Source: Lepeophtheirus salmonis
Lineage: Eukaryota > Arthropoda > Copepoda > Siphonostomatoida > Caligidae
Reading direction: 5' to 3'
Length of the DNA: 64,000 nucleotides
Assembly (NCBI RefSeq): GCF_016086655.4
Contig: NC_052143.2
Span: 27,729,886-27,793,885 of the forward strand
A program made the translations under genes and the position numbers. Below the pieces are notes generated by a model. The model was not told where the DNA came from. It saw only the letters and a list, made by a program, of their open reading frames with translations, and did no database searches. Below are positions 47,063 to 58,340 of this stretch, piece after piece; within the stretch, counting starts at the first letter, position 1, and every line of letters starts with the position of its first letter.

Positions 47063-48603
47063 TTAATTTTTGGTATTTTTATCAGCCCAGCGTTTTATAT
47101 TATTTAAATATCTGCTGATCTCGATAACCACATCACTAAATCATGGTGTGGATAGAGGTTAAAAAAAAAAGTTGATTATTTTTTTAGTAAACTCTTTGGG
47201 TTTTCTCCCCCTCTCTAACAAAAATAGTAAGGAGAAAACCTGAGAGAAAATGGATTTGATAGAGTTATATATAAAAAAGAAGAAGAAGCGTGTAATACCT
47301 TTTTTTTTTCTCTGCTATTTTTTAAGAATCGAAATAAACCAAATATTTATTTTGATATTCATTCTCATAATAAGCCTGTTATAGCCTATTATAACATGTG
47401 CTAGGAAAAAAAAATATTCAAACATAGGAATAAATAAAACTGTAAGACTTCGTATTCAATTTATAAAAGAAATGAAAAGTGGAGTGATCCTCATCGGTTT
47501 CTCATGGGATTGTTGTTAGTTGAAAAATTGTAAGTTTATCTACACCATTATCCATCCTTTCAGCTTAATTCTTGAGATTGTGCAAAAAGAAAATTGGTAT
47601 CACAAAAATCCTTCAATTTTTAATTTAATTTAGTAAATTACAATACTTTATGTATTTATATGTACATAAAGAATTTTCAAAAAATTGTAGCTAAACAATA
47701 TCTTTCATCATTTTATATTCATTTTTTTCTGTTTGAAAAGTTCATGGAATAAATAAGGTAATTTATTTTTCGTAATAAAAAACTGTTTCAAAGATTTTTA
47801 CCATTAAACATACATAAAAAAAGAAATGTCAATGTTTGCTAGGGATATAAATATATACATACAGACTATAAAACTAAGTATGTTTGAGTGGGAATTCATG
47901 TAGCAATACATATTGATTTAATCTATAACATGTAACTTTTATTATAACCCTCTGTTAGTGATCTATTTTAAATCCCGTTTAGGAACAGAGCACAAATTTG
48001 AGTCCTTATGTAGATTAAATAAATAGGCTTCATATAACAAAAAATCTAAAAGAGAAAAAATGACCATAGGTGGAGGTTTACGCTCTAAGGATTTCCAATT
48101 CTAGTTTTAATAGAAATTTATCCACTATTGCTCCTCAAATAAGATGTTACATATTATTATATACAAACATTAAGAGTTTAAACTTTTATTGTTATAAGAA
48201 ATATTTATTTTTTTATACCTAGAAAAGATTTATGAAGTAAAAAAATTAAGTTTTTACATTGTTTTAAAAACCTTTTTTTGTGTTAATTTTTGGAATAAAC
48301 TTTTATGTTTTCTTGGGCAACTCTATTTAATTTTTACACACCCAACAAAAAAAAAACACTTCAAATATTGTTGTAGGACCTCCATATACTTTTTAAGCCA
48401 TTGCCAACAAAAAATATATATATGGGTACATATTAAGTTAAAAAATCGCATATTATAAATTCATATATTCATAAATATTTATACATTTTTTCAAATTTTG
48501 ATTTTATAAACATAGTAGTTTGATCAAAGTACTATAGGCAAAAAATGAAGCTACTTATTCATTATAAAGATAACAGTAATATATATATAATAAATAGAAT
48601 ACT
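47063..48603. other. AT-rich intergenic DNA
   Basis: No gene or bounded repeat supported. Confidence 0.45.
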
Positions 48604-48765
48604 TATGATCAGAGATTGGAAAATTTTCTAAATCTTTGGGAAGTTAAATCAAAAAAAGGAAAATATATGTTGGTAATTTTGAATTACCACATATCTAGTG
48701 AAAAATATGACTAAATAAAATATAGTGCTCTTTACTTGTTTATACATTTGAATTTTCAAAATAGG
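48604..48765 (+). repeat. Repeat R3 fragment
   Basis: Matches the first half of 15296-15610 (see that entry). The second half is missing here. A short inverted piece (agtgctctttac and agagcactac) lies near 48724-48791. Confidence 0.5.
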
Positions 48766-48791
48766 GAGAAATAATTAATAAGAGCACTACT

Positions 48792-49558
48792 ATTTTTAAG
48801 ATTACCAACATAACCTTTTTTAAATGTATGCTCTCAATGATATCACAATGAAACCAACATTTATTATTGTTATTTAAACCGTAAAACACAAAAATGACAA
48901 TAAATACCTTCAACCCACATAGATTTATTCTTTAAAGTCATAAAAATCTTCCTGCATTTGAAAGGTAATTTATGTAATAAGTTATCCGGAATAAAGTTCC
49001 TACGAAATATTTTTAATCATATAAACATCTTATAAAAGGGAGGATCTTATTTGAAACAGAGGTTATGTTTTGGCCTCTGTTAGTCTGATTATATATAATT
49101 ACAGTAAATGATCATTAAATTTTGATAGGGCTAGGGAGTACAAAACGTTATAAATACATACTCGGCCTTCAGAAATTATTGAGGTAAAGAGCTCAAATAG
49201 GTGTCCATATGTAGGTTTAAAAATGCTTCATATAGTAAAAATTTCAAGTTCAGGATTAAAGTCACACAAAATGTCAATAACGCATAATCGACCATGACTT
49301 TAGAACAAATAAGGACACAGAGCTGAAATTATCTCTTGCACAAAGAAATAGTGCTGACTGAGTATGCGGACACAACAATACAACTACTACAACAAAGGAA
49401 TATTAACATTATTTGTAAAAGAAAACTGTTATTATTATAAGTAATTTTGGGTGTAAAAAAATATTGTTGAAAATTAATTTTACGGGATTTTGTTTACAAG
49501 AAATGGGAGACTGGGTGTCTAGTTTAAGGCACAGTTATTTTTAAATAAGCAAACAAAC
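48792..49558. other. AT-rich intergenic DNA
   Basis: No gene supported. A left terminus for the adjacent mariner was searched for by eye and not found. Confidence 0.4.
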
Positions 49559-50724
49559 AAACACGGACCAAGGAAAAAGGTCGGCCGTTGTCAAAATGAT
49601 TCCGGCGGACACACGCCTCCTGCGATCGCCAAGACGCTATGAAGCCAGGTCGACGATTTACAGGATCTACGATAAGTGGAAGGTAACCAGCCAGTATGAA
49701 TGGAAGTCTTACAAGCCAAAAAACGACAAGAAGAGGAATTCTACGTTCCTGGAGGGCCTCAAACCATCGATTTAGGCGAACCCGACAAAAAACAGCGGAG
49801 TGAACACGTGAACAGCCCAGAGGGTGGTAAAATTCTACCTGTAGTTGACCTCCTCCAATTACCTGAAGAGGCACATCTTGATCTAGAAGATGAAAGACGT
49901 CTGGTTAACCAGGAGCTGCAAATTATTGACCTTCCTCATGGATAAGCGTCATCTTCCAACTTTCTTTAGAGACAAGAAGAAGTGGACTGTAAATATGGTG
50001 TAAAACAGTCAAAACGACTTCTTTTAGAGACAAGAAGAAGTGGACTGTAAATATGGTGTAAAACAGTCAAAACGACTTCTTTTAGGTGGACTGTAAAACA
50101 GTCAAAACGACTTCTTCTTAGCTGACATGAAGCAAAAGGTCCCCATGGTCTACATAATAAAGTTTCTGTTCTCGGTCATGACGTTGGGTCAGGTCCAACG
50201 GGACGGTGATACCGCCGATCTTCTTCAACCAAAAAACGTGGCTCGGCGCTGACAAAGTCTGCGAGGTGCTGAAGGACAAAGTCATCACGGGGATGAAAGC
50301 CAACAATGGAGGGAACCTTCCAGCAGGACTCATCCTCCGGTCAAGGACTTTCGACTTGCTCCAGAAGGAAAACGTGGACTTCTGTTGCTTGGCCCTCTAA
50401 CTCTCCCGATTTGAACCCTATAAACTACGTCTTTTTGGGGGAGTTAGTGAAGCAAGTCTGCTCGAAGCCCCACAAAAGTTTGGCAAACCTTATGAATCGA
50501 TCGTGAAGTACTGGTTCAAGGTAAATCCCGCACACGTCGTCTTGGATTGCTTCTCCTACCAGAACCACCTCGATAAGGTCATAGCAGCCAACGGAGGGCA
50601 GATCACATAATATTTTTTTCAATCGATGCATGAACAACTTTTGTACAAAACATTTCTGTAAAAATGAAATTTTAGGAGTTATAGCCCAATAGAAAAGTTC
50701 CCAATTTACCTGTGCATCCCTGTA
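49559..50724 (+). mobile_element. Mariner-like element, coding region decayed
   Basis: This is a GC-rich island in AT-rich DNA. Plus-strand frames give, in order: STIYRIYDKWKVTSQYE (N-terminal helix-turn-helix); FRDKKKWTVNMV, stop, NSQNDFF (first catalytic block, SDEKTWTVxxxxNxQND in relatives); LGHDVGSGPTG; FQQDSSSG (second catalytic block); SNSPDLNPINYVFLGELVKQ (third catalytic block); and DKVIAANGGQIT at the end. The first Asp is lost (SDEK to RDKK); the second and third remain. The right end, caatttacctgtgcatccctgta, looks like a terminal repeat next to TA; no matching left end was found. Frameshifts make it inactive. Base composition suggests it is younger than most repeats here. Confidence 0.75.
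49966..50119 (+). repeat. 58-bp tandem duplication inside the mariner transposase
   Basis: The unit running from ttagagacaagaagaag through tggactgtaaatatgg to cagtcaaaacgacttctt occurs twice in a row with a 58-bp period, followed by a third, shortened unit that lacks the middle. The unit covers the first catalytic block of the transposase. Because 58 is not a multiple of three, each copy shifts the frame. Confidence 0.85.
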
Positions 50725-51431
50725 TTAAAGTATGAATGCAATATATATTAAACTTCATTATATTCAACATTGATTATTTTTGACTTTAACATAAACAAAA
50801 AGGGATATTTCATTTTTGAAAAATAACTATTAGTTCAGGTTTCCTCTCTACCAAGTAATGGGGACTATATGTATAGTTTTAAATTTAACTTTTAATTTTC
50901 TTATGGAATAAAAAAGCTCTAAAGGTCAAATTTATGTTAAAGAAGATTTTCATGACCATTTCCATATTCTACAATTTAAATAACAATTATAAATGTGGCT
51001 TTCAGCCAACGGGTGTTGAAAGACTTGAATTTTGTTGCATTAGGTACTTAATTCAAACTGATCTTAATTTGTTCAAAAGTGATGGTCGATTATTTATTTT
51101 TGATATTTTATGAGACTTTGACCATGGATATTTTGAAATATGAAACATGAATTCTAACTATATTTAAAAACGGATGTGGTATCAATTTTTGGGCTTTGAA
51201 TGTAGAACACTCTTAAAATCACATTTATCTAAAAAAAATAAAAATTACTAGATTATAAGGTTTAGAAAAGCAAAAGCAGCAGAGGTTTTTTTTTTACCAT
51301 AACATTGCATTTGAGTAAACGCCATTTAAAAGGTGAGTGCTGTTATTTTCTTTCTTGAAACCTTATAATTAGTGATGAAAATCACTTTTTTGTGTATCAT
51401 GGGCATGTTAAATAAAAAGAAACCAAAAATC
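50725..51431. other. AT-rich intergenic DNA
   Basis: Nothing recognisable. Confidence 0.45.
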
Positions 51432-51690
51432 AACATGGTAACCCTGACAATTTGAAGAATATTTTGGAGAAGAGTAAAAATAACGCTCATGACGTTTCAT
51501 TAGATTAGCTACACTCAGCTGTGACAATGAAGGAGGGGAGAAGGAAATAAACGAAGAAATTATCAATAATTACTTCGATGTCGATCCTCGATTCTACTGT
51601 GAGTCCAACAAGGATTAAAATTTATAACTTTGCGATAAATCCTCAAGGTTATTTTATGAGACAACACGAATGTGAAATCATTTTTTGAAT
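51432..51690 (-). repeat. MITE family A copy
   Basis: Left end gtaaccctgacaatttgaag, inner blocks catgacgtttcattagat, ttacttcgatgtcgatcct and gagtccaacaagga, and right-end block cctcaaggttattttatgag. It is among the least diverged copies, and faces a second copy 200 bp away in the opposite orientation. Confidence 0.75.
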
Positions 51691-51884
51691 ATAATTGAAT
51701 ATATTTATGAGAAAATGTTCACTTCTCGGGCAAGCTACAAAATTCACAGTATTTATATGACTGCTTATCTATATTATTATTTAATTTATAAGTAGTGAAT
51801 TTCTTTTTATAGTAATTGATTTATATTCAAAATCTGATTGTACATTATCATGTGCTCATAAAAAACGGAGATTATACTTGAAGA

Positions 51885-52088
51885 TTTATTGCTGATTTAT
51901 AATTTTTAGTCCTTGTTGGACTCCTAATGGAATTGAAGATCGACATCGGAGTAATTATTGTTAATGTCTTGTGTATTTCCTCCCCCCCCCCCTTTCTTCC
52001 TTGTCACAGTTGATTTTAGTTGATCTAATGAGACGTCAAGAGTACCATTCTGTCTCCCCTCTCAAACATTCTTCAAATTGTCAGGGTA
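51885..52088 (+). repeat. MITE family A copy
   Basis: Has ttgttggactcctaatgg, gatcgacatcggagtaatt, atgtcttg, cacagttgattttagttgat, aatgagacgtcaagag, aaacattcttcaaat and tgtcagggt in family order. A C10 run interrupts it near 51984. Confidence 0.75.
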
Positions 52089-53720
52089 TTGATTTTCGTT
52101 TTTTTAACATGTCTACTATATACACAATTTTTATCACTGTACATTAACAAAAAGCAGAGAAAAAAATATTAGTTACTTACGGTCCTTATTTTTGTTTTTA
52201 ATAAAGCTGAAGTGTTCAGAATTAATTTGAATTTCTTGATGTCCCAAACAACAACGGACTAACCTTTAGTTTATGTTATAAATAAGTTGTAACCTTTTGT
52301 TACTACATTAGACACAGACTACACACATTTCCCGTTTTATAAGGAAATTTTATTGAAATAATTGGCATTAAAAAATTTATCATTCATTCATTTTTAAATT
52401 ATTATTCGAATTAATAGATATACAAAAATATTATTTTAAGGATTGTTTGAATTCAATTCACTCCTTCATTTTGTAACTTCATTCTTTTCATTTTTGTCTT
52501 AGAAAGATATAAATTTATCCTTGAATTGGTCAAATAAATGGCAGAAAAAATGTAATCTATATGTAATCATATCCATAAAAAAGCTTTAAACCGTGAAATA
52601 GAAAGTATTTTCATATATATATATAATTGTTATTTTAGCAAAATCAAATAAGGTTAATAATTACATATGTTCTATTGAATGAGTAATTATCAATAGTTTT
52701 AAGTTAATATCGATATTTTGAGTACATTACAATTTACATTTTGAGTGTGTTCAATTGAAGGTGATGATATTGTGGGCTCTTTTATTTGTTAAATAAAATG
52801 CACAAATTACAAAAAATCTTCAAGAATCTTTATCGAATGGCTTTGAATTTATTAAATAAAAACTTATCATATTCATTGGATACTATAAAATGGATAAATT
52901 TATACAATTAATTTTGTCTTGAATCAATTAAGGGCAAGAAAAGTGAAAAAAAAAATTATTCTCTTATATAATTTAGTTGTTTATTTCCCCAAAAAATGTC
53001 GACATTAGCATGAAAACGCGATATACGAATGTTTATATATAAATGTTAGCAAAATTAAATATAAATCTTAATTAAAGCTTTAAAAACAGCGTATAAAGCC
53101 GCTATTAGTATTGCAAATATGTACTAAAGATACTATTTGTCTCCAATTCATTATCATTAATAATGATTTTAAATTTATATAAGAAAAAGATTTAATTTTC
53201 CTGCTAATATAAATCAATTGCAAAGTTTTAAAGCCTTAAAATAGATTTAAAGTATTTGATAATGTTGTTCCCTGTATTTTGAAAATGACCAAAAGGAATA
53301 AAAACTCTTTGGAACTTAAACAAATAATTTAAAACACTTCGTAAATACAACGTCAAGATATAATTTTTTATTATATTTGTAATACTAGAGATATAAAACA
53401 AACTTTGTTATACAAACAAACAAACTTTTTATAATTAAGTATAATATAATGCTCGTTGTTTTTTCGACTCCAAGAATATAATTTTGTATTTAAATATCAT
53501 CAAACTTTTAATTGTAAATTTATTTGACACTAAATGCTAAATTTTAAACTAGTTTAACTTTTTTTAATTAATTTTCGATGAAACTTGCGTTAAAGCTAAT
53601 ATTTTAAATGAAATTTTGGTATTTTACTTATGTAAGTATATTTAAAATACCACTTAAATATTGAACATATAAAACTTTTTCATATGTGTACATTGCTAAA
53701 ACTTGATACATACTATTTTT
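52089..53720. other. AT-rich DNA upstream of the receptor gene
   Basis: No repeat or gene supported. A pyrimidine tract ending ttttttttttcag at 53727 is a probable splice acceptor for the receptor's 5' leader, so an untranslated first exon may lie in this stretch. Confidence 0.4.
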
Positions 53721-53739
53721 TTTTCAGGATTATTACAGA

Positions 53740-54963
53740 ATGTTCATATCCGCAGAAGTCAATAGTACAGTTAGCCAATGGATTGAAAGTATTTTTAATA
53801 AATGGTTTGGTAATGAAGATAATGTCTCAAACCTATCCTATGGAGCCATCCTTGTTGTTTCAGAGATGACTCTTACGCTCGTTGGTATCGTACTCAACTT
53901 AATAGTGATCATTTCTATTCGTGAAAAAGAAAGTCTACTTAATTCTACCCTGAATATAATTCTAGGAAATCTTTGTTTTTCTAATTTAATGGCTGCAGTT
54001 TTTGTTAAGTCCATAGCTATAATTTACAATGGTTATGCTGTTGCGTCTGAAAAATGGAGCGTGGAATTAGCTTTCTGTACCATTCATACACTTTCGGCCA
54101 GAGCTACCTGGGCAGTTCTTCCATATTCTATCATAGTTTTAAATTGGCTATTTGTAATAAATAGAGCAACAAAAATATTTTGCAATATATTTCCTGAGTG
54201 GTTTTTTAAGAAAGGTAGGGCAGATAACGATCAAAACCATATTGAGTCATTTGAATTGGAGGTGACAAGGAAGGAAGGAGATAATAAATCCGAGTTAGAG
54301 GAGATAGAAAAGGAAGAAGAAGATTATGAAGTAGAAGAATACTCTGGAATAGATGGACTAGGAGTAATACAGAAAAGTATTTTAGGATTTATTTGGTTCG
54401 TATCTTTCGTGTACTCCTTACTTAGTCCCCAGATTTTTGGTAAGACTTCTAATTCTTGTGTTTTAAGGGATCCTTTAGATTCAAAACTGAATATTTTATC
54501 CCTTATCATAATAATTCCTATTCCCATATTTTTTGGGCCAGTCATTTGTTCCCTTGCTCAAATCCTTCTTTCTTTTGTTGAATGTATTATTCGATCAAAG
54601 TGCATCTCCACAAATGAACTTCCATCCATGAATGATCACAATTGTCTAAACTATTCAAAAATAACTTACTTTCTTACTTTCCTCATAACTTTGATTTTTA
54701 TTCTTGAGTATCCAATTAGTATGTTCTTTGTTGAAGAATATATTGGAAAAAGAGAAACAATATTTGTCTTCATGCTCCTGAAATATGTTCTAGGGTATAT
54801 GCATATTGTAATAATACCACTCTTTATCATCATAATGAGAAAGGACATCTTCAATGCTGCGAACTCAGTTCTCAGTCAAAAGTCTATTGCAAATCAGCAA
54901 GAGGATGATATAACATTTGAACAGTTTCAAACACATTGCGGTATGGGAGTCAATCCTACATAG
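53740..54963 (+). CDS. Rhodopsin-like (class A) G-protein-coupled receptor, orphan, 407 residues
   Basis: A seven-helix receptor expected at the plasma membrane; ligand unknown. The ATG at 53740 follows two possible acceptors (53727, 53738), so the coding part is a single exon. The N-terminus is short, with N-glycosylation sites at residues 8, 28 and 31 and no signal peptide. Helices lie at about 35-60 (Asn53 in the GxxxN position), 69-95, 112-140, 208-230, 250-282, 307-331 and 340-366. Cys113 and Cys240 fit the helix 3 to loop disulphide, and Trp106 the usual first-loop Trp. The motifs are eroded: DRY is NRA (141-143), the helix-6 CWxP is LEYP with Pro325, and NPxxY keeps only Pro360. The second intracellular loop is about 65 residues, with acidic residues 185-200, much longer than usual, while the third is short. 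An AATAAA follows. The gene looks intact. Confidence 0.85.
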   Translation: MFISAEVNSTVSQWIESIFNKWFGNEDNVSNLSYGAILVVSEMTLTLVGIVLNLIVIISIREKESLLNSTLNIILGNLCFSNLMAAVFVKSIAIIYNGYAVASEKWSVELAFCTIHTLSARATWAVLPYSIIVLNWLFVINRATKIFCNIFPEWFFKKGRADNDQNHIESFELEVTRKEGDNKSELEEIEKEEEDYEVEEYSGIDGLGVIQKSILGFIWFVSFVYSLLSPQIFGKTSNSCVLRDPLDSKLNILSLIIIIPIPIFFGPVICSLAQILLSFVECIIRSKCISTNELPSMNDHNCLNYSKITYFLTFLITLIFILEYPISMFFVEEYIGKRETIFVFMLLKYVLGYMHIVIIPLFIIIMRKDIFNAANSVLSQKSIANQQEDDITFEQFQTHCGMGVNPT

Positions 54964-55009
54964 AAATTGAACACATAGATTACTATTATTTATGTCCTTT
55001 TGAAGTATA

Positions 55010-55015
55010 AATAAA
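55010..55015 (+). terminator. Poly(A) signal of the receptor gene
   Basis: AATAAA 47 bases after the TAG stop codon. Confidence 0.6.
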
Positions 55016-55019
55016 ATGT

Positions 55020-55740
55020 AATGATGTAATGCCATGGAATGGATGGCTTACTTTACAACACATCTCTATATGGTACCAAATATATTACACACCATAGAAA
55101 ACCAAAATCAAACAGAATAAAAAACTAGAGCCCTATGATTGGATGATATATTTATATATTTCTAGAAAGTGTGCTTTTATACTGATTTTTCAATGAGCCG
55201 TTATGAACAATAAACAACTTCATGTATAGTTGTCGCATATCAAATGGTTGCATTCTCCTAAAGTTTAGTTTTGCCATCATTTTTTTAAAGTATTTTTTTG
55301 ATTTTCTATATTTTAAAATATTGTAAATTATATTTCTTTAATAAATGCATAATTTTTTATTTTTACTTTTAACAATTATTGATTTATTTAAAATTGTTTT
55401 TTCATTTTCATGTATTTACATTTTATATTTTTTAAAGGAGATTAAGCAACAACTTTGTGTAGCTAAAAGACAACTAGGTAACACATTAAAGAATAAGGTA
55501 CTGCCTGGCTCATCTCTTGAATACGTATATTTCAAGATGATTATTGAATTTACATATGTGTAATAATAAATATATAATTACTATTTAAATACAGCCACAT
55601 TAATATAATTATATTATCCTAAGATCAGCGATCGCTCTCTTCTTTTCTTTAATTCAACTGTTTCTTACTTTACATTAAATGTTAGTTTTTTCTTTTATTT
55701 ACATAGTTCCTCTACGTTTAATCGGAATTTTTAAATGAAG
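55020..55740. other. AT-rich intergenic DNA
   Basis: The open frame at 55345-55563 is very hydrophobic (Phe/Leu/Ile) at its start, but has no support as a gene. Nothing else was recognised. Confidence 0.4.
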
Positions 55741-55748
55741 GGATGTGT

Positions 55749-55770
55749 CAAGGACTCCTGTAAGCAGGAC
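55749..55770 (+). repeat. Left terminal inverted repeat of the P-like element
   Basis: Twenty-two bases identical to the inverse of 59916-59937. The sequence further inward (gcatgcgcaaat versus a region with cgcatttcc in the right end) is only partly similar. Confidence 0.85.
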
Positions 55771-56208
55771 CGGGCATGCGCAAATATGAATTCAAGTACG
55801 TGTGCAACATGGGTCTTTTGAAGAAAACAATAACAATGCAACGTGTTTCGTAAGATAATAAGCAAAGTTGATAATCCTGTAGAGAAAAACGGTTGCCGGG
55901 AGAAGGGGGGGTGGGGGATAGAAAGACTTGTGGTATCATTGTCCATTGACTAAAATAATAAACATCTTCCTCTACCAAGAACGTTATTAATAAGGGTGAT
56001 AATTTTGGTATGAATAGAAAAGCGTAGGAGAAGAAATAAATACGCATGGCATCATTGATTAAATAATATACATTTTCTTCTATCAATGAAGAACGTTATC
56101 ATTCCCGCCATAATTATTCAATATTAATATAATATTAGATGCTAATAGTCGATAGAGAACTGAATAAAATGCCTAAAATAACGTAGCCTTCTGTCTTGAT
56201 TTATAAAA

Positions 56209-56620
56209 ATGGAGGCCCAGGAATTTGGAAAATACTTGCCGGATGAAAAACAGATGGCTTGTCGGATTTGTCAATATAAATGTGCCTTTAGTCCCCTGTC
56301 TAGAATTACACGCGACTCATTATCCTCATCTCATATCAAAAGCATGGATATTCATCTAAAAATCAAGTTAATGATGAATACATCAAGTCAGACTTTAACT
56401 CTGATATCACAAAGATGCTTATTGCATGTATTTACCCTTATCCATTGCTAATCATCTACGTTCAAAAAATTTATGGAGAAATACACGGTTAAACCTATCC
56501 CTTCCCGAGGAACCATCATTAAATTAATGGAAGATGTTGGTACTGATGTTATTTATAGAAATATATATAAATATGTTTTGTGTCATCCACACCAAATGAC
56601 GATTAAGTTATCAGCAAAAA
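56209..56620 (+). pseudogene. CGGBP1/hAT-like zinc-finger module, frameshifted
   Basis: The frame from 56209 reads MEAQEFGKYLPDEKQMACRI, then CQYKCAFSPLSRITRD and SHIKSM. This follows the finger of CGGBP1-like and related hAT proteins: C-x2-C, a basic stretch, then two His. The first His is Asp here. Frameshifted sequence continues DFNSDITKMLIACIYPYPL, then FMEKYTVKPIPSRGTIIKLM. That resembles the segment after the finger in such proteins (IPxxKLxxPxLRxFxxKYxxxxIPSxxTL). It lies inside the P-like element, upstream of its THAP part. It may be a captured exon or a nested remnant. Confidence in the family is moderate. Confidence 0.5.
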
Positions 56621-56751
56621 GTATAAATATTTACTAATTTCGAAATGGAACTCTGAATTTTGTACTATTTAACAGTAAGTATTCAATTTTTTTTAAATCT
56701 AACCATAAAATAGGATTCTATTTTAGCTAAACATACAAAGAATTATGATAC

Positions 56752-57035
56752 ACAACTCATTAAATGACAAAAACAACTGCTTAAATGGTCACACCAACGG
56801 GGGTAGTAGCATTGGAGGGTTCCCAACTAGTTTGTCTGAGACTGGTTTCTTCACTTAAAGGCTTGGGTATGATCATTAGGTTTTCCAATATTACATAGTC
56901 AATAAATATTACTTTTTTATCACTAAAGGCTTAGCTATGGTTGATAGGCTCCCAGAAACGGTGTTCAGAAAACTCATAAAAGGCAAAAACAATTGCTTAA
57001 ATGGTCACAACAACGGGGGTAGTTGCATTGGGTGT
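56752..57035 (+). repeat. 216-bp spaced direct repeat in the P-like element
   Basis: The block ending tgcttaaatggtcacaccaa, cgggggtagtagcattgg recurs 216 bp later as ttgcttaaatggtcacaaca, acgggggtagttgcattggg. Between them a second motif (taaaggctt.g.tatg.t.at.aggtt) occurs twice, about 67 bp apart. P elements have subterminal binding sites for transposase, but this lies about 1 kb from the end, so any role is speculative. Confidence 0.65.
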
Positions 57036-57962
57036 AGCATTATAATTAGCAATTGTGTATATCCTTCATGATAATCGTATATTGTTATATAAGCATAAAT
57101 AACGGGGAAAAATCTTTTTTTGATATTCTTAATAAGAAGTAATATCGCTGGCCATTACTACATAATTAGCTTTTGCTCTAAATCTTTAAGATGGATTTAT
57201 TTCTAACATTTTTTTTATTAGTATATTTATTGTCTAATTTTATGATTTTGACATTTACTTTATTGTTAATAATCAGTTATATCTCATTGGTAGAGATATA
57301 TTTATCCTGTGCACAATTGTATATAGCAACTTCCACATGAAGAAGAGGGGTGATCATCTTTTTGATTAAACTCTACGTCTGCTTGTGTTTTGCAATCTAA
57401 AGTTATGACATATTTAACTGGATTCCGATGTCAGAACAAGAAAATATTATTTGGATCAATCTATTATTTCAATATTCTGTATTTATAATTTATTGTTATT
57501 ATTATTTATATGATTCTAATTGTTTAATTTTCTATATTTAACATAAATGTATGATGGTATATTTTTTTAGTATGTAGATTATATTTAATTAAAACCTTCT
57601 TTTTTAAACTTGAAACTTCAAATATATTTCGAAATGCTCTACTTTGTCGTTTAATTAGCTAATATTCTGAGAATAAGGTTCATAATGAGTTACAATTTCA
57701 TGGAGCGTGACGTTCTCAAATCTACTATAACGGATAAAAAACGTCTAAGTGAATTATACGTAGGATATCTTCATTAAACAATTTTGCTAATAAATACTTT
57801 CGTTATACCCTCAAAAATCATAATAAAGCAGACAGCTGATAATGACATCAGCATTTTAAACAATGATTCGCTACAGGATTATCAACTTTGATAATAAATA
57901 ATAACTATTAGCTATTAGTTACTTTGTGGACCCTATCTTTATTGTGTTTTGTAATTCCAATT

Positions 57963-58231
57963 ATGCTGGCTAAGTGTTGTACTCCAGGGTGTAGAATGGG
58001 CTATAACAACGAGCCACAACAGTCTGGTGTTACGATCCATCTGTGGCCAAACAGAAACCCCGGACTTGATACAGCCTGGCTGAGAGCCATTCCAAGAGAG
58101 ACAAATCTGAAGAAGACGGATTAGGCAACATCCAAAAGTACAACGCTGTGTTCCCTGCATTTCAACGACTCTGATTTCATCTGTGAGTCTAAAAGAAATC
58201 AGACCCTTGACAAGGCTCTTAAGAAGAGGTA
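57963..58231 (+). pseudogene. THAP zinc-finger exon of a P-like transposase
   Basis: THAP is the DNA-binding domain of P transposases and related host proteins, with a C2CH zinc site. The frame reads MLAKCCTPGCRMGYNNEP, then GVTIHLWPNRN, WLRAIPRETN, KKTD, a stop (TAG), then TLCSLHFNDSDF. This gives Cys and Cys near the start, then Cys and His in CSLHF, plus the conserved Trp and the HLWP for the family's HxFP. It ends KKR followed by a donor, gtaaaac. The only visible lesion is the stop between the halves. The next exon opens after an acceptor at 58340. Confidence 0.75.
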
Positions 58232-58340
58232 AAACAGCTGCTCCCTGTTGATGCGTTCTATACGGATTGCCGTTTTTATGATTGATAATTTGTAAAAAAA
58301 TGTTGGAAAGAATGTATGCTTATTACTGTCCTTCTTTTAG

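Noticed and set aside
49524..49874. 116-codon minus-strand frame at the mariner near 49.7 kb
   Set aside because: Mariner motifs are on the plus strand; the GC-rich DNA simply keeps the opposite frame open.
54324..54854. Minus-strand open frames under the receptor gene
   Set aside because: They are antisense shadows of the 407-codon receptor frame.
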